DNA of 64,000 bases, from positions 806,001-870,000 of the forward strand of contig NZ_VKKY01000002.1 of assembly GCF_008271695.1 (NCBI RefSeq), written 5' to 3'. Under the pieces are notes generated by a model. It did not search any database and was not told the origin of the DNA. It saw only the letters and a program-made list of their open reading frames with translations. The DNA comes from Rufibacter hautae (GTDB lineage Bacteria; Bacteroidota; Bacteroidia; Cytophagales; Hymenobacteraceae). Each line of letters opens with the position of its first letter. Position 1 is the first letter of the stretch. Shown in pieces: positions 46,979-56,227 of this stretch. A program made the translations under genes and the position numbers.

Positions 46979-48179
46979 GGGCCGTTTCTGCCTGAAAGAT
47001 GCATTTCTGGAAAACCAACTGCGGCTCTTCCCCGGCATTTAGGGCTGGTTCTATCACGCGGAGCCAAACCGTGCCGTCAGTGTATTGGTCCAGCACCATA
47101 AAGCCTTTGCTCTCGTGGGCGAAAGAAGCTTTACCGCCTTTCGCCACGAAGTTGGTCTTACTGCCAGATCCGCTCACGGCATAATGGTTTCCTTTCACCT
47201 GGAAGTACTGCAGGTTGTGGTCATGGCCCGCCACGTAGAAAATGGAGTTGTGCTGATGCAGAACCCGCAGGATTCTGCGCCTGAATTTCCGGAAAGGTGG
47301 GTAAGACATGTCTTCATGCATGCCCATGTACTTGCGGTAAATCCGGAAGATGGAGCCGGCCAGGGGTAGCGGAATAAGGGCGCGTTTGTTGATGAAGGTG
47401 AGCGGAAAGAGATGCTGCTTCACCGTGAATTTACCGCCGTGCAAAGCGTTGCTATAAAGCGGGTGGTGCGCAGCCAACACAATGAATTTACCCTGATGTT
47501 CCTTTAGCAAAGCATCCAAAGCTGGATAGAAGTCCCTGGAGATTTTATAAGGCTGTCCTGGGCTTTTCTCCAACGGGCGATGCCCCAATTGCACCCACCA
47601 CTGCGTGTTGATGATCAAAATAAGAAGCTGGTTATTGATCTCCCAGGTAACCGGGCCCAAAGTACCGCCCTGGGGAAGGTAAGCAGTCTCATCCTGCAAC
47701 CGCTCCGTGATGTATTTCTCCTGGCGCAGCACATACGAATAGCCATCCGGCCGGCCTTTGTGCCAGTCATGGTTGCCGCTGAGGTAAATCACCTTGCCCT
47801 CATACTCCTTGAACAAGTCTAACTGATGGTCTAACCTCTGAACCGCTTGGGCGCGTTTGAAGCTGTCCTCGGGCGGCAAGCCGATGGGGTAAATGTTGTC
47901 ACCCAAAAAAACTATAGTACTATCTTTGCCTGCCTCCCTGACCCAGTGATCTACGGCTTTCAGAAGAGGATCATCCTGGAGGGAACCATTGGCGCCTACG
48001 TCTCCCACCAAAGCGATGGAATGGGTTCTTTGGTCTACCGGCGGCGGCGAGGTGGTGCGCCAGCCAATCTCAGACAAGGCGTAGAAGGGTTTTTTCCTAT
48101 ACTTCCGCTCCTGCAGGTAAGCCCAGGTAAACCAAACGGTCAGGGCCAGGAGAACGGAAAGGGCAACCAGATAGAGCAT
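46917..48179 (-). CDS. Membrane-anchored metallophosphoesterase
   Basis: A 420-residue protein from the ATG at 48179 (a GTG at 48206 gives nine more). An N-terminal membrane anchor (LYLVALSVLLALTVWF, about 2-22) leads to a calcineurin-like domain. The two-metal site is visible in GDVGANG, FLGDNIYPIG, GNHDWHKG, AAHHPLYSN and GHDHNLQYF. The active site would face the periplasm. The group with GDNIYPxGLP resembles phosphoesterase domains of large Bacteroidota envelope proteins that also carry a kinase-like module and a BamA-like barrel. Here the domain is a separate gene. The C-terminal residues overlap the lipid kinase gene. Confidence 0.9.
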   Translation of the reverse strand: MLYLVALSVLLALTVWFTWAYLQERKYRKKPFYALSEIGWRTTSPPPVDQRTHSIALVGDVGANGSLQDDPLLKAVDHWVREAGKDSTIVFLGDNIYPIGLPPEDSFKRAQAVQRLDHQLDLFKEYEGKVIYLSGNHDWHKGRPDGYSYVLRQEKYITERLQDETAYLPQGGTLGPVTWEINNQLLILIINTQWWVQLGHRPLEKSPGQPYKISRDFYPALDALLKEHQGKFIVLAAHHPLYSNALHGGKFTVKQHLFPLTFINKRALIPLPLAGSIFRIYRKYMGMHEDMSYPPFRKFRRRILRVLHQHNSIFYVAGHDHNLQYFQVKGNHYAVSGSGSKTNFVAKGGKASFAHESKGFMVLDQYTDGTVWLRVIEPALNAGEEPQLVFQKCIFQAETAPKLPEAATAHADSEAAPGTK

Positions 48180-48228
48180 TGTGTAAGGGATATGCCTGAA
48201 TAGCACTATCTCTTACTCTTATTTTAGG

Positions 48229-48864
48229 CTAAAAGTTGGGCGGAATGAGGTGTTTGAAGTGCCCGTTGAGTTTTACCCGCTCTTTCAGGCGCTCGGTCTC
48301 CAGTACTACAGGCAAAATGCGGGTGAGGTGGTCCAGGATAATCTCCAGCCGTTCGCTTTCCTTGGTGCATTGCAAAAGCTCGTATTCCTGCTCGGTGGTA
48401 AAACCTAGGTGGTGCGCCACGTCATACGACTGGAAATTGTCTTTCAAATTGAGCATGAGCGATTGGATGCCCAGCGCACTGTAGAGTTGCTTCAGGAGCT
48501 CCACGATCTGAATTCGTTGGAAAGGTTGCTCGTCCTGGATGAGAGGCACGTCTTCAATCTCGCCGCCAGAGTACAGCCTGCCTGGCACTTGCCGCTGAAA
48601 CTCCTTTATTTTGAACACGCCCAAGCCTTTGGTTTTGATGTCCATCTCGCCGCTCAGGTACTTTTTCTCCAGGCTCAGGATCTTGATCTCGGTGCCGTAT
48701 TCTCCCAGCCCTTTCTCCAGGTACACGGGTATCCCGAAGGTAGTATCTTTGGCCTGGCACTCAATGATCAGCTGCCGGTATCTTGGTTCAAAGATATGGA
48801 GGTTCAGTTTTTCCCCGGGGAAGACGACAATATTTAAAGGAAAGAGCGGAAGAAATCTACCCAT
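48229..48864 (-). CDS. LON peptidase substrate-binding domain protein
   Basis: A 211-residue protein consisting of the N-terminal (LAN) domain of Lon, without ATPase or protease. FPLNIVVFPGEKLNLHIFEPRY is the family start. Standalone LAN proteins are common, and their role is unclear (substrate binding or adaptor). The start is the ATG at 48864 (TTG two codons upstream less likely). It lies upstream of the phosphoesterase gene with a 49-base gap, likely in one operon. Confidence 0.88.
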   Translation of the reverse strand: MGRFLPLFPLNIVVFPGEKLNLHIFEPRYRQLIIECQAKDTTFGIPVYLEKGLGEYGTEIKILSLEKKYLSGEMDIKTKGLGVFKIKEFQRQVPGRLYSGGEIEDVPLIQDEQPFQRIQIVELLKQLYSALGIQSLMLNLKDNFQSYDVAHHLGFTTEQEYELLQCTKESERLEIILDHLTRILPVVLETERLKERVKLNGHFKHLIPPNF

Positions 48865-48911
48865 GGACAAAAGCGCGTGATGTAACGTAAACGCTTCTAA
48901 TTTAAGAAGGC

Positions 48912-48944
48912 TTTCTACATGCTGCCACTATTTCTCTATTTTTG
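48912..48944 (+). promoter_or_regulatory. Putative promoter of mtgA
   Basis: TATTTTTG at 48937-48944 is a perfect TAnnTTTG, with TTTC at 48912-48915 spaced 21 bases upstream. The ATG of mtgA is 39 bases after the element. Confidence 0.6.
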
Positions 48945-48983
48945 TGGAAGTAGATTTTTTAAGCAGGCAGCTTAGGTTGAGTT

Positions 48984-49715
48984 ATGGCTAAAAAGCAGAT
49001 ATCCGTTCCATTTACCTGGGCAGACGCCCGATGGCTTTTCCTGAAGCTCTGTATCACCCTTTTCCTGGTTTCGGTGCTGTGGGTGCTCACCTATCGGTGG
49101 ATTGATCCGCCGGCTACGCTGCACATGCTTTTGAAACGCTCCGAGCCTAGTCCTAAAACCCAGAAGATAGACCAAATTCAGCACCAGTTTGTGGATTTGG
49201 AAGACATGTCCGTGAACTTGCCTTTGGCTGTCATCGCCGCCGAGGACCAGTTGTTCATCACCCACAACGGGTTCGATTTTAAAGCCATCAAGCAAGCGTT
49301 TCAGAGGAACATGTCCAGCAAGAAAACAATTGGCGGCAGCACCATCAGCCAGCAGGTAGCCAAAAACGTGTTTCTGTGGCACGGGCGCAGCTATCTCCGG
49401 AAAGGGGTGGAAATGTACTTCACCTTCATGATTGAGCTCTTGTGGGGCAAAGAACGCATTATGGAAGTGTACCTGAACATTGCCGAGATGGGTGACCATG
49501 TATTTGGCGTGCAGGCCGCGAGTAAAAAGTATTTCAAGTGCGCGCCCAAAGACGTGACCCGGCAACAAGCAGCCCTGCTGGCGGCCATTCTTCCAAACCC
49601 CATCCGGTACTCCGCTGCCCGGCCTTCTGGATACACCCTCCGGCGCCGCCGGAACATCGTCCGGAACATGAGTCGCCTGGGCGGAAGCAACTACATCAAA
49701 CTCTGGCTAAAATAA
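48984..49715 (+). CDS. mtgA: Monofunctional biosynthetic peptidoglycan transglycosylase
   Basis: Polymerises lipid II glycan strands. The 243-residue protein has a transmembrane segment (about 18-40) and one GT51 domain with the catalytic Glu in AAEDQLF, the KKTIGGSTISQQVAKN motif and the ERIMEVYLNIAEMG motif. The length and single domain are typical of MtgA. The NTF2-like lipoprotein gene starts 3 bases after its stop, so they form an operon. Confidence 0.96.
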   Translation: MAKKQISVPFTWADARWLFLKLCITLFLVSVLWVLTYRWIDPPATLHMLLKRSEPSPKTQKIDQIQHQFVDLEDMSVNLPLAVIAAEDQLFITHNGFDFKAIKQAFQRNMSSKKTIGGSTISQQVAKNVFLWHGRSYLRKGVEMYFTFMIELLWGKERIMEVYLNIAEMGDHVFGVQAASKKYFKCAPKDVTRQQAALLAAILPNPIRYSAARPSGYTLRRRRNIVRNMSRLGGSNYIKLWLK

Positions 49716-49718
49716 AGC

Positions 49719-50177
49719 ATGATTAAAAATTCTACTCTCTTTAACACAGCGGGGCTGTGGCTTCTGCTTTTAGTACTAGGCACAAGCTGTACTGTTTCCC
49801 AGAAATCAGCCGACCAAGACAGAGAAGCCATTGAGGGCGTGATGCGCCAACAGAGCGAGGCCTGGAACAAAGGCGATCTGGTAGGCTACATGCAAACCTA
49901 CTGGCACTCAGATTCGCTGGTCTTCATCGGGAAGAACGGACCTACGTATGGTTGGGAGAAGACGCTGCAGAACTACCAGAAAGGCTATCCTAGCCAAGAG
50001 GCCATGGGGAAACTTACCTTCACCCTACTCAAAAAAGACAGATTAAGTCGAGACGCTTACTTTGTGGTTGGCAAATGGCACCTAGCTAGAACCGTGGGTG
50101 TTCTGCAAGGCCATTTCTCGCTCGTTTTCCGAAAAATAGCTGGTAAATGGAAGATTGTGGCAGACCATTCTAGCTAA
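49719..50177 (+). CDS. NTF2-like (SnoaL/DUF4440) lipoprotein
   Basis: A 152-residue protein with a signal peptide and lipobox GTSC (Cys24). The mature part, from DREAIEGVMRQQSEAWNKGDLVGYM to DHSS, is a typical NTF2-like cone fold of the DUF4440 type. It may bind a small ligand. Its start is 3 bases after mtgA, which suggests a role at the cell envelope. A large hairpin follows. Confidence 0.85.
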   Translation: MIKNSTLFNTAGLWLLLLVLGTSCTVSQKSADQDREAIEGVMRQQSEAWNKGDLVGYMQTYWHSDSLVFIGKNGPTYGWEKTLQNYQKGYPSQEAMGKLTFTLLKKDRLSRDAYFVVGKWHLARTVGVLQGHFSLVFRKIAGKWKIVADHSS

Positions 50178-50220
50178 GTCTAAGATCGATTTTCAGACAA
50201 GAATCCCCAAAAGCCTAAAA

Positions 50221-50280
50221 AGCGGCAGCTCCGTTTTAAGTCCAGTTTAGATAAATCGGGTTTAAAACGGAACTGCCGCT
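50221..50280. terminator. Large hairpin between convergent genes, probable bidirectional terminator
   Basis: AGCGGCAGCTCCGTTTTA (50221-50238) pairs with TAAAACGGAACTGCCGCT (50263-50280) except one position. The loop is 24 bases. The outer sequences are GC-rich and the inner ends are TTTTA/TAAAA. Confidence 0.75.
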
Positions 50281-50298
50281 TTCAGTTTGAATTCTTTA

Positions 50299-50326
50299 CT
50301 CAGAACTCAGGACTCAGGACTCAGAA
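50299..50326. repeat. Four tandem heptamers CTCAGRA at the end of the App1 gene
   Basis: CTCAGAA-CTCAGGA-CTCAGGA-CTCAGAA. The stop codon of the phosphatase gene (50314-50316) is inside this array, so it defines the last residues of the protein. Confidence 0.75.
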
Positions 50327-51519
50327 CTAAGCTTTTTCGTGTCTTTACTGATGGGCGCTGGAGCTTGTTGAGTAGGCGTACCGGCCGTATCGCTTTTATC
50401 AATCTCTTTCTGCTCTTCCACTTTCTTGATTTCTTCATAGAAGATAAGCCCTGAATCAGCCGCGTGTTTAGCGGCGGCGGCGGTGTCTTTCACCAGCAGC
50501 ATCTCCACAGTACCTTTTAACTCCTCTGAAATGGTGTTTACTATTTTAGCCCGATCTTCCAGTTCCACATCCCTAATATAAACGCAGATGATGCGGCCGG
50601 GAAACTGCTTGATCACCTCGTGGTAAATAGGGGCGTCCTGCTGGCCGCTGTCCCCGATGAGTACGAAGTTCAGGTGCGGATAGGTGAGCAGGATGTTCTG
50701 GATTTCTTTGAACTTATGGCTCATGTGATCCGCTCCGAAGAACTTGTTCTGCATCAACCCAAAATCACGGAGCAGGAGGGGGCCGGCCGGAATGTCGTTG
50801 ATGTCCAGAAAGTCATGGAGCAGGTCATACATGTTCCAGGGGCTGCTGCTCACGTAAAAGAACGGGTTGTTGCGCTTGCCGTTTCGGCCTAGTTGCAGGG
50901 AACGGTAGAAGGCAGAAACCCCCGCGAACGGCAGCCTGGTACGCGCATTGTTCATGAACGTGTGCTGCGACATTTTGATAATATCGGTGGCCGAGGAAAG
51001 CACAATGGTATCGTCAATGTCTGAGATGATGCCGTACTCGGCATCCGGGGGCGGAACCAGCACGTGGGCTTCTGATTTGATGCCCGGCTCAAAAGAAGAG
51101 ATATCCGCCTTGATCAGTTCTACTTCCATCTCGTGCCAGATATCGTCTAGCTGCAGCGGGGTCTTGGGTTCCAGGTTGATGGTGAAATACCCTTCTTTAT
51201 CGGTCAACACGGTGTGTTCCTGATCCTGGAAAGTAATGCGCAGTTGGGCATTACGGACTTCATCTGTCTCAAACCGGCGGTACATGTTCACCAGGTTCTT
51301 CAAGAGCGTGTCATTATCTGCGGCGGAGGTGATGCCTTGGTTTGAGATGACGCGGCCTTTGAGGTACAGACGGTTCACGGTGCCGTAACTGCGGTAAGAA
51401 ACTATCTGCAAAGGCTTGTAGAGGCCAAACCGGTTCCTGATCCGCTGCATGAAAAAGTCAAACTGGTCATCAGCGTTCTCTATGACTTTGCCCATGGTTT
51501 GTTTGAAATCCTTTGCCAT
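50314..51519 (-). CDS. App1-family phosphatase (DUF2183)
   Basis: A 401-residue protein of the HAD-like App1/phosphatidate phosphatase group. The nucleophile motif DIDDTIVLSS is central (about residue 165), FYVSSSPWNMYDLL is motif II, and VLIGDSGQQD is motif IV. The N-terminal region (YGTVNRLYLKGRVIS) is a beta-domain typical of App1-like proteins. No signal peptide. The C-terminal Ala/Pro/Ser-rich tail is low complexity and ends in the heptamer repeat. Phosphatidate phosphatase activity is known for fungal App1, so lipid phosphatase is a reasonable guess here. Confidence 0.88.
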   Translation of the reverse strand: MAKDFKQTMGKVIENADDQFDFFMQRIRNRFGLYKPLQIVSYRSYGTVNRLYLKGRVISNQGITSAADNDTLLKNLVNMYRRFETDEVRNAQLRITFQDQEHTVLTDKEGYFTINLEPKTPLQLDDIWHEMEVELIKADISSFEPGIKSEAHVLVPPPDAEYGIISDIDDTIVLSSATDIIKMSQHTFMNNARTRLPFAGVSAFYRSLQLGRNGKRNNPFFYVSSSPWNMYDLLHDFLDINDIPAGPLLLRDFGLMQNKFFGADHMSHKFKEIQNILLTYPHLNFVLIGDSGQQDAPIYHEVIKQFPGRIICVYIRDVELEDRAKIVNTISEELKGTVEMLLVKDTAAAAKHAADSGLIFYEEIKKVEEQKEIDKSDTAGTPTQQAPAPISKDTKKLSSES

Positions 51520-51584
51520 TCAATAGGGGTTTTTGCGTTGTTTTTTCGTTTTTACGCAGAAACTGGCCTTAGGTATATATACGG

Positions 51585-52451
51585 TTACAGTCCCAGGTTG
51601 CGCTTGAACTCTTGGTACCCTGTGTTGGAGGCTGTGGAGGTTTTGCAGCCCTGTTCCTGCGCCCTGGTCTGGATCTCCCTGATACGGTTAGCCGGAGCAG
51701 GGTGGGTGCTGATGAACTCCGGCGGAACGCCCTTGCTTTCAAGCGACTGCATTTTCTGGAAGAACCCCGCTGCCCCGTCGCACGCGTAAAAATCAGTGGC
51801 ACCCAGGTAGCGCACCGAGTACTCGTCTGCCTCACGCTCATAGTCGCGGCTGAATTTGAGACCTACCAATTGGCCGCCTACTTGGGTAAAAATCCGCTCT
51901 AGGTTGCCGCTCTCATTTCCCAGGATAAGCTTGGTGAGCACGGAGATGCCGTATTGCTTCTGCAGTTGCTTGATGGAGTGCCGCTGGTCTGCGTGGGCAA
52001 TCTCGTGGCCCAGCACGCCCGCTAATTGGTCTTCGTTGTCCAGGTACTTGATAAGCCCGGTGAAAACGTAGATGTGGCCGCCCGGCGTGGCGAAGGCATT
52101 CTGCACCTCAGGGTCATTGATGATTTTCACGTCCCAGGGAAATTCTTCCCGGTAGCTTACCTCACCAGACTCCAAGAGTCGCTCTACAATGGCATCTAGG
52201 TGCGCGTAAGCCGCCCGGGTTCTGGTATTAGAGGAGTTACGGTTCAATAACTGGCCTTTGCTGCCATAGGCCGAGTCTACCTGCTGGGAAACCTGCAAAC
52301 CTAACTGCAGATCATTGTCAATGGGAAAGAACACCGCATCGCCGTTTTTATCGCCGCCGCAACTGGTGAACAGCACGGAAGACAGAAGAAAGAAAGCCAT
52401 TACCAGCCCTGTGTAGGCAGAAGGAGACGCAGTGTGAAATCTTGGTTTCAT
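51585..52451 (-). CDS. M48 family zinc metalloprotease, lipoprotein
   Basis: A 288-residue periplasmic metalloprotease. Lipobox LFTSC (Cys31), then the M48 domain with zinc motif HEIAHADQRHS and a third ligand Glu in YEREADEYSVRYL. It resembles BepA/LoiP-type envelope quality-control proteases but lacks TPR repeats. It is 65 bases downstream of the App1 phosphatase start, same strand, possibly in one operon. Confidence 0.92.
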   Translation of the reverse strand: MKPRFHTASPSAYTGLVMAFFLLSSVLFTSCGGDKNGDAVFFPIDNDLQLGLQVSQQVDSAYGSKGQLLNRNSSNTRTRAAYAHLDAIVERLLESGEVSYREEFPWDVKIINDPEVQNAFATPGGHIYVFTGLIKYLDNEDQLAGVLGHEIAHADQRHSIKQLQKQYGISVLTKLILGNESGNLERIFTQVGGQLVGLKFSRDYEREADEYSVRYLGATDFYACDGAAGFFQKMQSLESKGVPPEFISTHPAPANRIREIQTRAQEQGCKTSTASNTGYQEFKRNLGL

Positions 52452-52562
52452 GGAGTTGTTTATGTATGATTTTCCGTTTTACGAGAACTTTTGCAAAATG
52501 ACAACCTCCGCTTTCTAGGTAAGGAAAGAACCCAACTTTGCGGCCGCTATGGAGGCGATTTA

Positions 52563-52596
52563 TTTTGAGGCTGTTCTGGTGAAATAAGGCTCAAAA
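52563..52596. repeat. Dispersed palindrome copy
   Basis: TTTTGAGGCTGTTCTGGTGAAATAAGGCTCAAAA with perfect TTTTGAG/CTCAAAA arms and the GCTGTTC core. It lies in the divergent gap between the M48 and topoisomerase genes. Confidence 0.65.
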
Positions 52597-52660
52597 CAGC
52601 GGTTATAACCTTTATGCCTGTATTGGGTTAAAGGAGATAAACCTTGCTTTTACCTTAGAC

Positions 52661-53740
52661 ATGGAAAAACAGTTAACTCCCCAGGCCATCTACGCCGATG
52701 CCGTTGTATCTGCTGAACAAGCCGGCCTTCGCTATTTCCCAGACACCAAAGCCGGGATTACCCGCGAGATCAAGGGAAAAGAGGTGACCTATTTCACTGC
52801 CAAAGGCGAGCTGATCACCGATGAGAAAATCCTTGGCCGCATCCAGAAACTGGTGATTCCGCCGGCCTGGACCCAGGTGTGGATTTCTCCGCAGCCCAAC
52901 GGCCACATTCAGGCCACCGGCCGCGATGAAAAAGGCCGGAAGCAGTACGTGTACCATCCGCAGTGGCAGCAGGCCCGCAGCCTGAACAAATTCGGGCGGA
53001 TGATTGCCTTCGGGAACGCGTTGCCCCTCATCCGGAAACAGGTAGAAAAAGACCTCAAACTCAAGAAGCTGGAGAAGCGCAAGATTCTGGCCATTGTGGT
53101 GGAACTGCTGGACAATTCCTTTATCCGGATCGGGAACCGCACGTATGCCAAAGAGAACAAATCGTACGGGCTAACCACCCTGCGGGACCGGCACGTGAAA
53201 GTAGAGGGCGACCATCTGCGCCTGGAGTTTGTGGGCAAAAAAGGCGTGAAGCACGAGATCAGCATCAAAGACCGGCGCCTGGCCCGGCTGGTGAAACAAT
53301 GCCAGGACATCCCGGGGTATGACCTTTTCCAGTACTACGATGAAGAGGGCAACCGGCAACCGGTAGAGTCAGGGGACGTGAACGAGTACCTGCGCAGCCT
53401 TAGTGCCGAGGAGTTTACCGCCAAGGATTTCAGGACCTGGGGCGGCACGGTGCTCATGGTGGAATGCCTGGAACACCTGCTGGACGAGAACCCCGAAATC
53501 ACCAAAGAGAAATCAGTCAAAGAGGCGGCCAAAATGGTGGCAGTAGAATTGGGTAACACTCCCACGGTTTGCAGCAAGTACTACATTCACCCCGAGGTGG
53601 TAAACCTATTCAAGCAAGACAAACTGATTGACTACCTCAGAAAGCATGACGCCAAGAAGCGGAAAGAGAACCCGTACCTATCCAGAACCGAAGAGTTTGT
53701 GATTAAAATGTTGAAAGCGATAAAGTTAGAGGCAAAATAA
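52661..53740 (+). CDS. DNA topoisomerase IB (bacterial/poxvirus type)
   Basis: A type IB topoisomerase of 359 residues that relaxes supercoils by a 3'-phosphotyrosyl intermediate. The N-terminal beta-domain (FTAKGELITDEKILGRI, IPPAWTQVWI, GHIQATGRDEKGRKQYVYH) and the catalytic domain follow the bacterial TopIB pattern. The active-site Tyr is in CSKYYIHP near the C-terminus. The GNAT gene starts 40 bases later. Confidence 0.94.
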   Translation: MEKQLTPQAIYADAVVSAEQAGLRYFPDTKAGITREIKGKEVTYFTAKGELITDEKILGRIQKLVIPPAWTQVWISPQPNGHIQATGRDEKGRKQYVYHPQWQQARSLNKFGRMIAFGNALPLIRKQVEKDLKLKKLEKRKILAIVVELLDNSFIRIGNRTYAKENKSYGLTTLRDRHVKVEGDHLRLEFVGKKGVKHEISIKDRRLARLVKQCQDIPGYDLFQYYDEEGNRQPVESGDVNEYLRSLSAEEFTAKDFRTWGGTVLMVECLEHLLDENPEITKEKSVKEAAKMVAVELGNTPTVCSKYYIHPEVVNLFKQDKLIDYLRKHDAKKRKENPYLSRTEEFVIKMLKAIKLEAK

Positions 53741-53780
53741 GTTTTTATGAATATATTTCCGGTGGAAAAGCGCCGAAGCC

Positions 53781-54311
53781 ATGTACATAGAAACAGAAAG
53801 ACTTCTCATTCAGCCGCTGACCCTTGCGCAGTTGAAGCTGTATGCCGCCAATAATGGGTCCCTGGAGAAACTACTAGGCCTCAGGTACACACCCAAAGAG
53901 ATTGAACCTGATCTCGCCGATGCCTTGGACACCTATTTCCTACGCCTGTTGCCGCTTCACCAGGACAAGTACTACTTCTATACCTTGTGGGCCATTGTGC
54001 TGAAGAAGGAGCAAACCATGGCCGGCGACCTGTGCTTCAAAGGAGAGCCTGATGAAACCGGCGAAGTAGAGATTGGCTATGGCACCTACCCAGAATACCA
54101 ACAGCAGGGAATCATGCGTGAAGCCATTGACGGACTACTCAACTGGTGCGCCCAACGTCCAGACATTTCCTCCATCATTGCCGAAACCGAAACCGGGAAC
54201 ACCGCCTCAGAGAAGATTTTGGAGCGCAATGGCTTTCACAAAGACTGCCAAAGCAGAGACAACACCTGGTGGAAACGCGAAGTGAAAGAATTGGTGGATT
54301 TGAAAATTTGA
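53781..54311 (+). CDS. GNAT family N-acetyltransferase
   Basis: A 176-residue acetyltransferase of the RimJ/RimL-like group. IETERLLIQPLT is a typical start, YGTYPEYQQQGIMREAI carries the acetyl-CoA binding Q/RxxGxG/A variant, and NTASEKILERNGF is the family C-terminal motif. Substrate unknown. Its last codons overlap a low-complexity repeat. Confidence 0.88.
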   Translation: MYIETERLLIQPLTLAQLKLYAANNGSLEKLLGLRYTPKEIEPDLADALDTYFLRLLPLHQDKYYFYTLWAIVLKKEQTMAGDLCFKGEPDETGEVEIGYGTYPEYQQQGIMREAIDGLLNWCAQRPDISSIIAETETGNTASEKILERNGFHKDCQSRDNTWWKREVKELVDLKI

Positions 54312-54482
54312 AGGTGTGCAGATTTGGAGATGAGAAGATGTGGAGATTTGAAGGTAAGGATATTCAGAGAATTGTGAATAAATATCAATAACAACATTCA
54401 CATCGAAAGCCGATACCCACAATCTGTAAATTGCCACATCCTCACATTTTCCAATCTACACATCTCCTCATCTTCAAATCTA
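54297..54482. repeat. Inverted AGATTTGAAG-type repeat pair linking two convergent gene ends
   Basis: The left arm (about 54297-54352) is built of TTTGAAG, GAGATG and AGATTTG units; the right arm (about 54434-54482) is their complement (CATCTCCTCATCTTCAAATC). The left arm overlaps the GNAT stop codon and the right arm the stop codon of the next gene. Similar tracts are scattered at gene ends in Bacteroidota. It could fold as a long hairpin terminator. Confidence 0.65.
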
Positions 54483-56072
54483 CAACCCTTCCCGGTCGAA
54501 GGCAGTAATGCTGACGTCACGTGTCTTCTTTACTTTCGTTTCTTTTCCCTTCTCTACCTCAATGCCTTGTTTGGTGTCGTAGACGCGCGTCTTGCGACCC
54601 CAGCCCCGCACAAAGGAATCGTCTTTCACGTCATCTTCGCCCATACCGCCGTAGATGTTCACTTTAATGCCGCTTTTTCCCTTACCCGTGAGGATAAACT
54701 CATCTTCGTCGGCTAAGCCGTGGAGGGAAATGGATTTTGTGTCCGTTTTTTTGAAAATGCGGTCAAACACCAACAGGTTTCTTTCCTTTTCATCACCGGC
54801 AATTTGGGAGATAAGGACCCTTGTATCGCCGTTGTCTAGCCGCTGCACAATGAACTTCTCTTTTTTGTCGGTGCCCGGCACCAGTACGTGCTTGGAAAGG
54901 TGACGGTACATATCACGGGCGATGGCCGGCAACTGTTCCCGTCTGGAGACAAGTTTGCGCTTGATCTCTTCGCCGGTAAGTTGGTAGGCTTGGGTAGGCA
55001 TGAGCTCTACCGATGCATTGATGACACTGTCGGTCAATTGGTTCTGCAACTGCAACGCCAATTGTTCCCATTGCTCAAGCGTTACCTCGTTAAGGCAGCG
55101 CTCATCTATAAAACGGGCATTCTGCAGGTATCCTTTGGTGAAAGCCACCTTGGGGTGGAAAGTCTTCATCTTTTTAAGCGGTGCCCAAGGGCGGCTGAAC
55201 AGCCAAGGCACCAGCCCATCATCAAACTTAAAGAAGGCTTGGTCACGGTCTTTGGGCACCGGGGAGTAGGTGGTCACGTTGCTGGTGTCATATACGGCCC
55301 ATTGCCACTGGCCTTCGTGGCGGTCCCAATCGCCAATGAAAACATCAAACAGCCGCGCTTTGGCAAAGGACAACTGGTCTGGTTGGTGCGAGTGCTGGGA
55401 AAATCTTTTCTCCAAAAATTCTTTGGAGTCTACCAGGTTTTTGGCCTTGCCCAAGTAACCGGTGATGGCTGCCTTTCCCTCGTACTTTTCCTCCAACAGG
55501 AACACGCGGTCCTGGAACTCCGCTGAGCTTTTACCTAAGCCTTTCTCGTCTTTGGGAATGTACACGTAGCGGGGATGGCTGTGCGGGACTTGGGCGCCAC
55601 CCGCCAGGCCAGATACTACCAAAGCGCCATACGGGTGGGCTGCCGAGGTTTGGTCTCTGAGCAGGTTGGTGACGAAGGTTTTTTGAAGGCCTTTTGGCAA
55701 GATATCTTTCGGGTCTTTGTCCACGGAGCGGAGGGCGTACTGTTTTCCCGCCTCATTCTCTAGGGTAAGGCTCGTAGTCTGAAAACCACCTCCCAATTTC
55801 TCAGGACTCAACCCACCGTGCATTTTAGAAATATCGAAAACAGGCAGGGTTACCGGTTGGGCCCACACCTTGCGGTAATGTTTGCCCCACAAGAACGTAT
55901 GCAGAAAACCACGCTGGTAATGTTTGCCCGCCACCACCGTTGCCGAGTCCCATTTCGCATTCCGTTCCTGCTCCACAGGGCCCACCAAGGCTGATTCCTG
56001 GAAATAATTTTTCCGGGCGCAGCCGTAACTCATCAAAATCACGGAGAAAGAAAGGGTCAGTAGTTTCCGCAT
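54480..56072 (-). CDS. Secreted lipoprotein with a kinase-like DxDRH...DRDxAFF pattern
   Basis: A 530-residue protein with lipobox MSYGC (Cys18). The order of features resembles the secreted FAM20/HipA/PI3K-like kinase fold: a Lys in QYALRSVDKDP (about 110-121) after a GGGFQTTSL loop, then GDWDRHEGQW (247-256) with Asp250, Arg251 and His252, then PVPKDRDQAFFKFDDG (271-286) with Asp275 and Asp277. In known kinases DRH gives the catalytic Asp, and a following Asp binds metal. The closest sequences I recall are the central domains of large Bacteroidota proteins between a metallophosphoesterase and a BamA-like barrel. This gene has only the middle part. It is divergent from its paralogue at 56228-57817. 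Kinase activity is inference. Confidence 0.7.
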   Translation of the reverse strand: MRKLLTLSFSVILMSYGCARKNYFQESALVGPVEQERNAKWDSATVVAGKHYQRGFLHTFLWGKHYRKVWAQPVTLPVFDISKMHGGLSPEKLGGGFQTTSLTLENEAGKQYALRSVDKDPKDILPKGLQKTFVTNLLRDQTSAAHPYGALVVSGLAGGAQVPHSHPRYVYIPKDEKGLGKSSAEFQDRVFLLEEKYEGKAAITGYLGKAKNLVDSKEFLEKRFSQHSHQPDQLSFAKARLFDVFIGDWDRHEGQWQWAVYDTSNVTTYSPVPKDRDQAFFKFDDGLVPWLFSRPWAPLKKMKTFHPKVAFTKGYLQNARFIDERCLNEVTLEQWEQLALQLQNQLTDSVINASVELMPTQAYQLTGEEIKRKLVSRREQLPAIARDMYRHLSKHVLVPGTDKKEKFIVQRLDNGDTRVLISQIAGDEKERNLLVFDRIFKKTDTKSISLHGLADEDEFILTGKGKSGIKVNIYGGMGEDDVKDDSFVRGWGRKTRVYDTKQGIEVEKGKETKVKKTRDVSITAFDREGL

Positions 56073-56227
56073 AGCCTAATATTAATTCTTTGCCATACAG
56101 AAACTGTACCATAAAGGTTTTCTTTCTCACCTTTCTTTGAATAGAGGCTCATTTTACATTTTGAGCCCTCATCCAGCAGGGCAGTTGTAAAACATAGAAC
56201 CTTTGTTTTAGGTATAAATACGCACCT

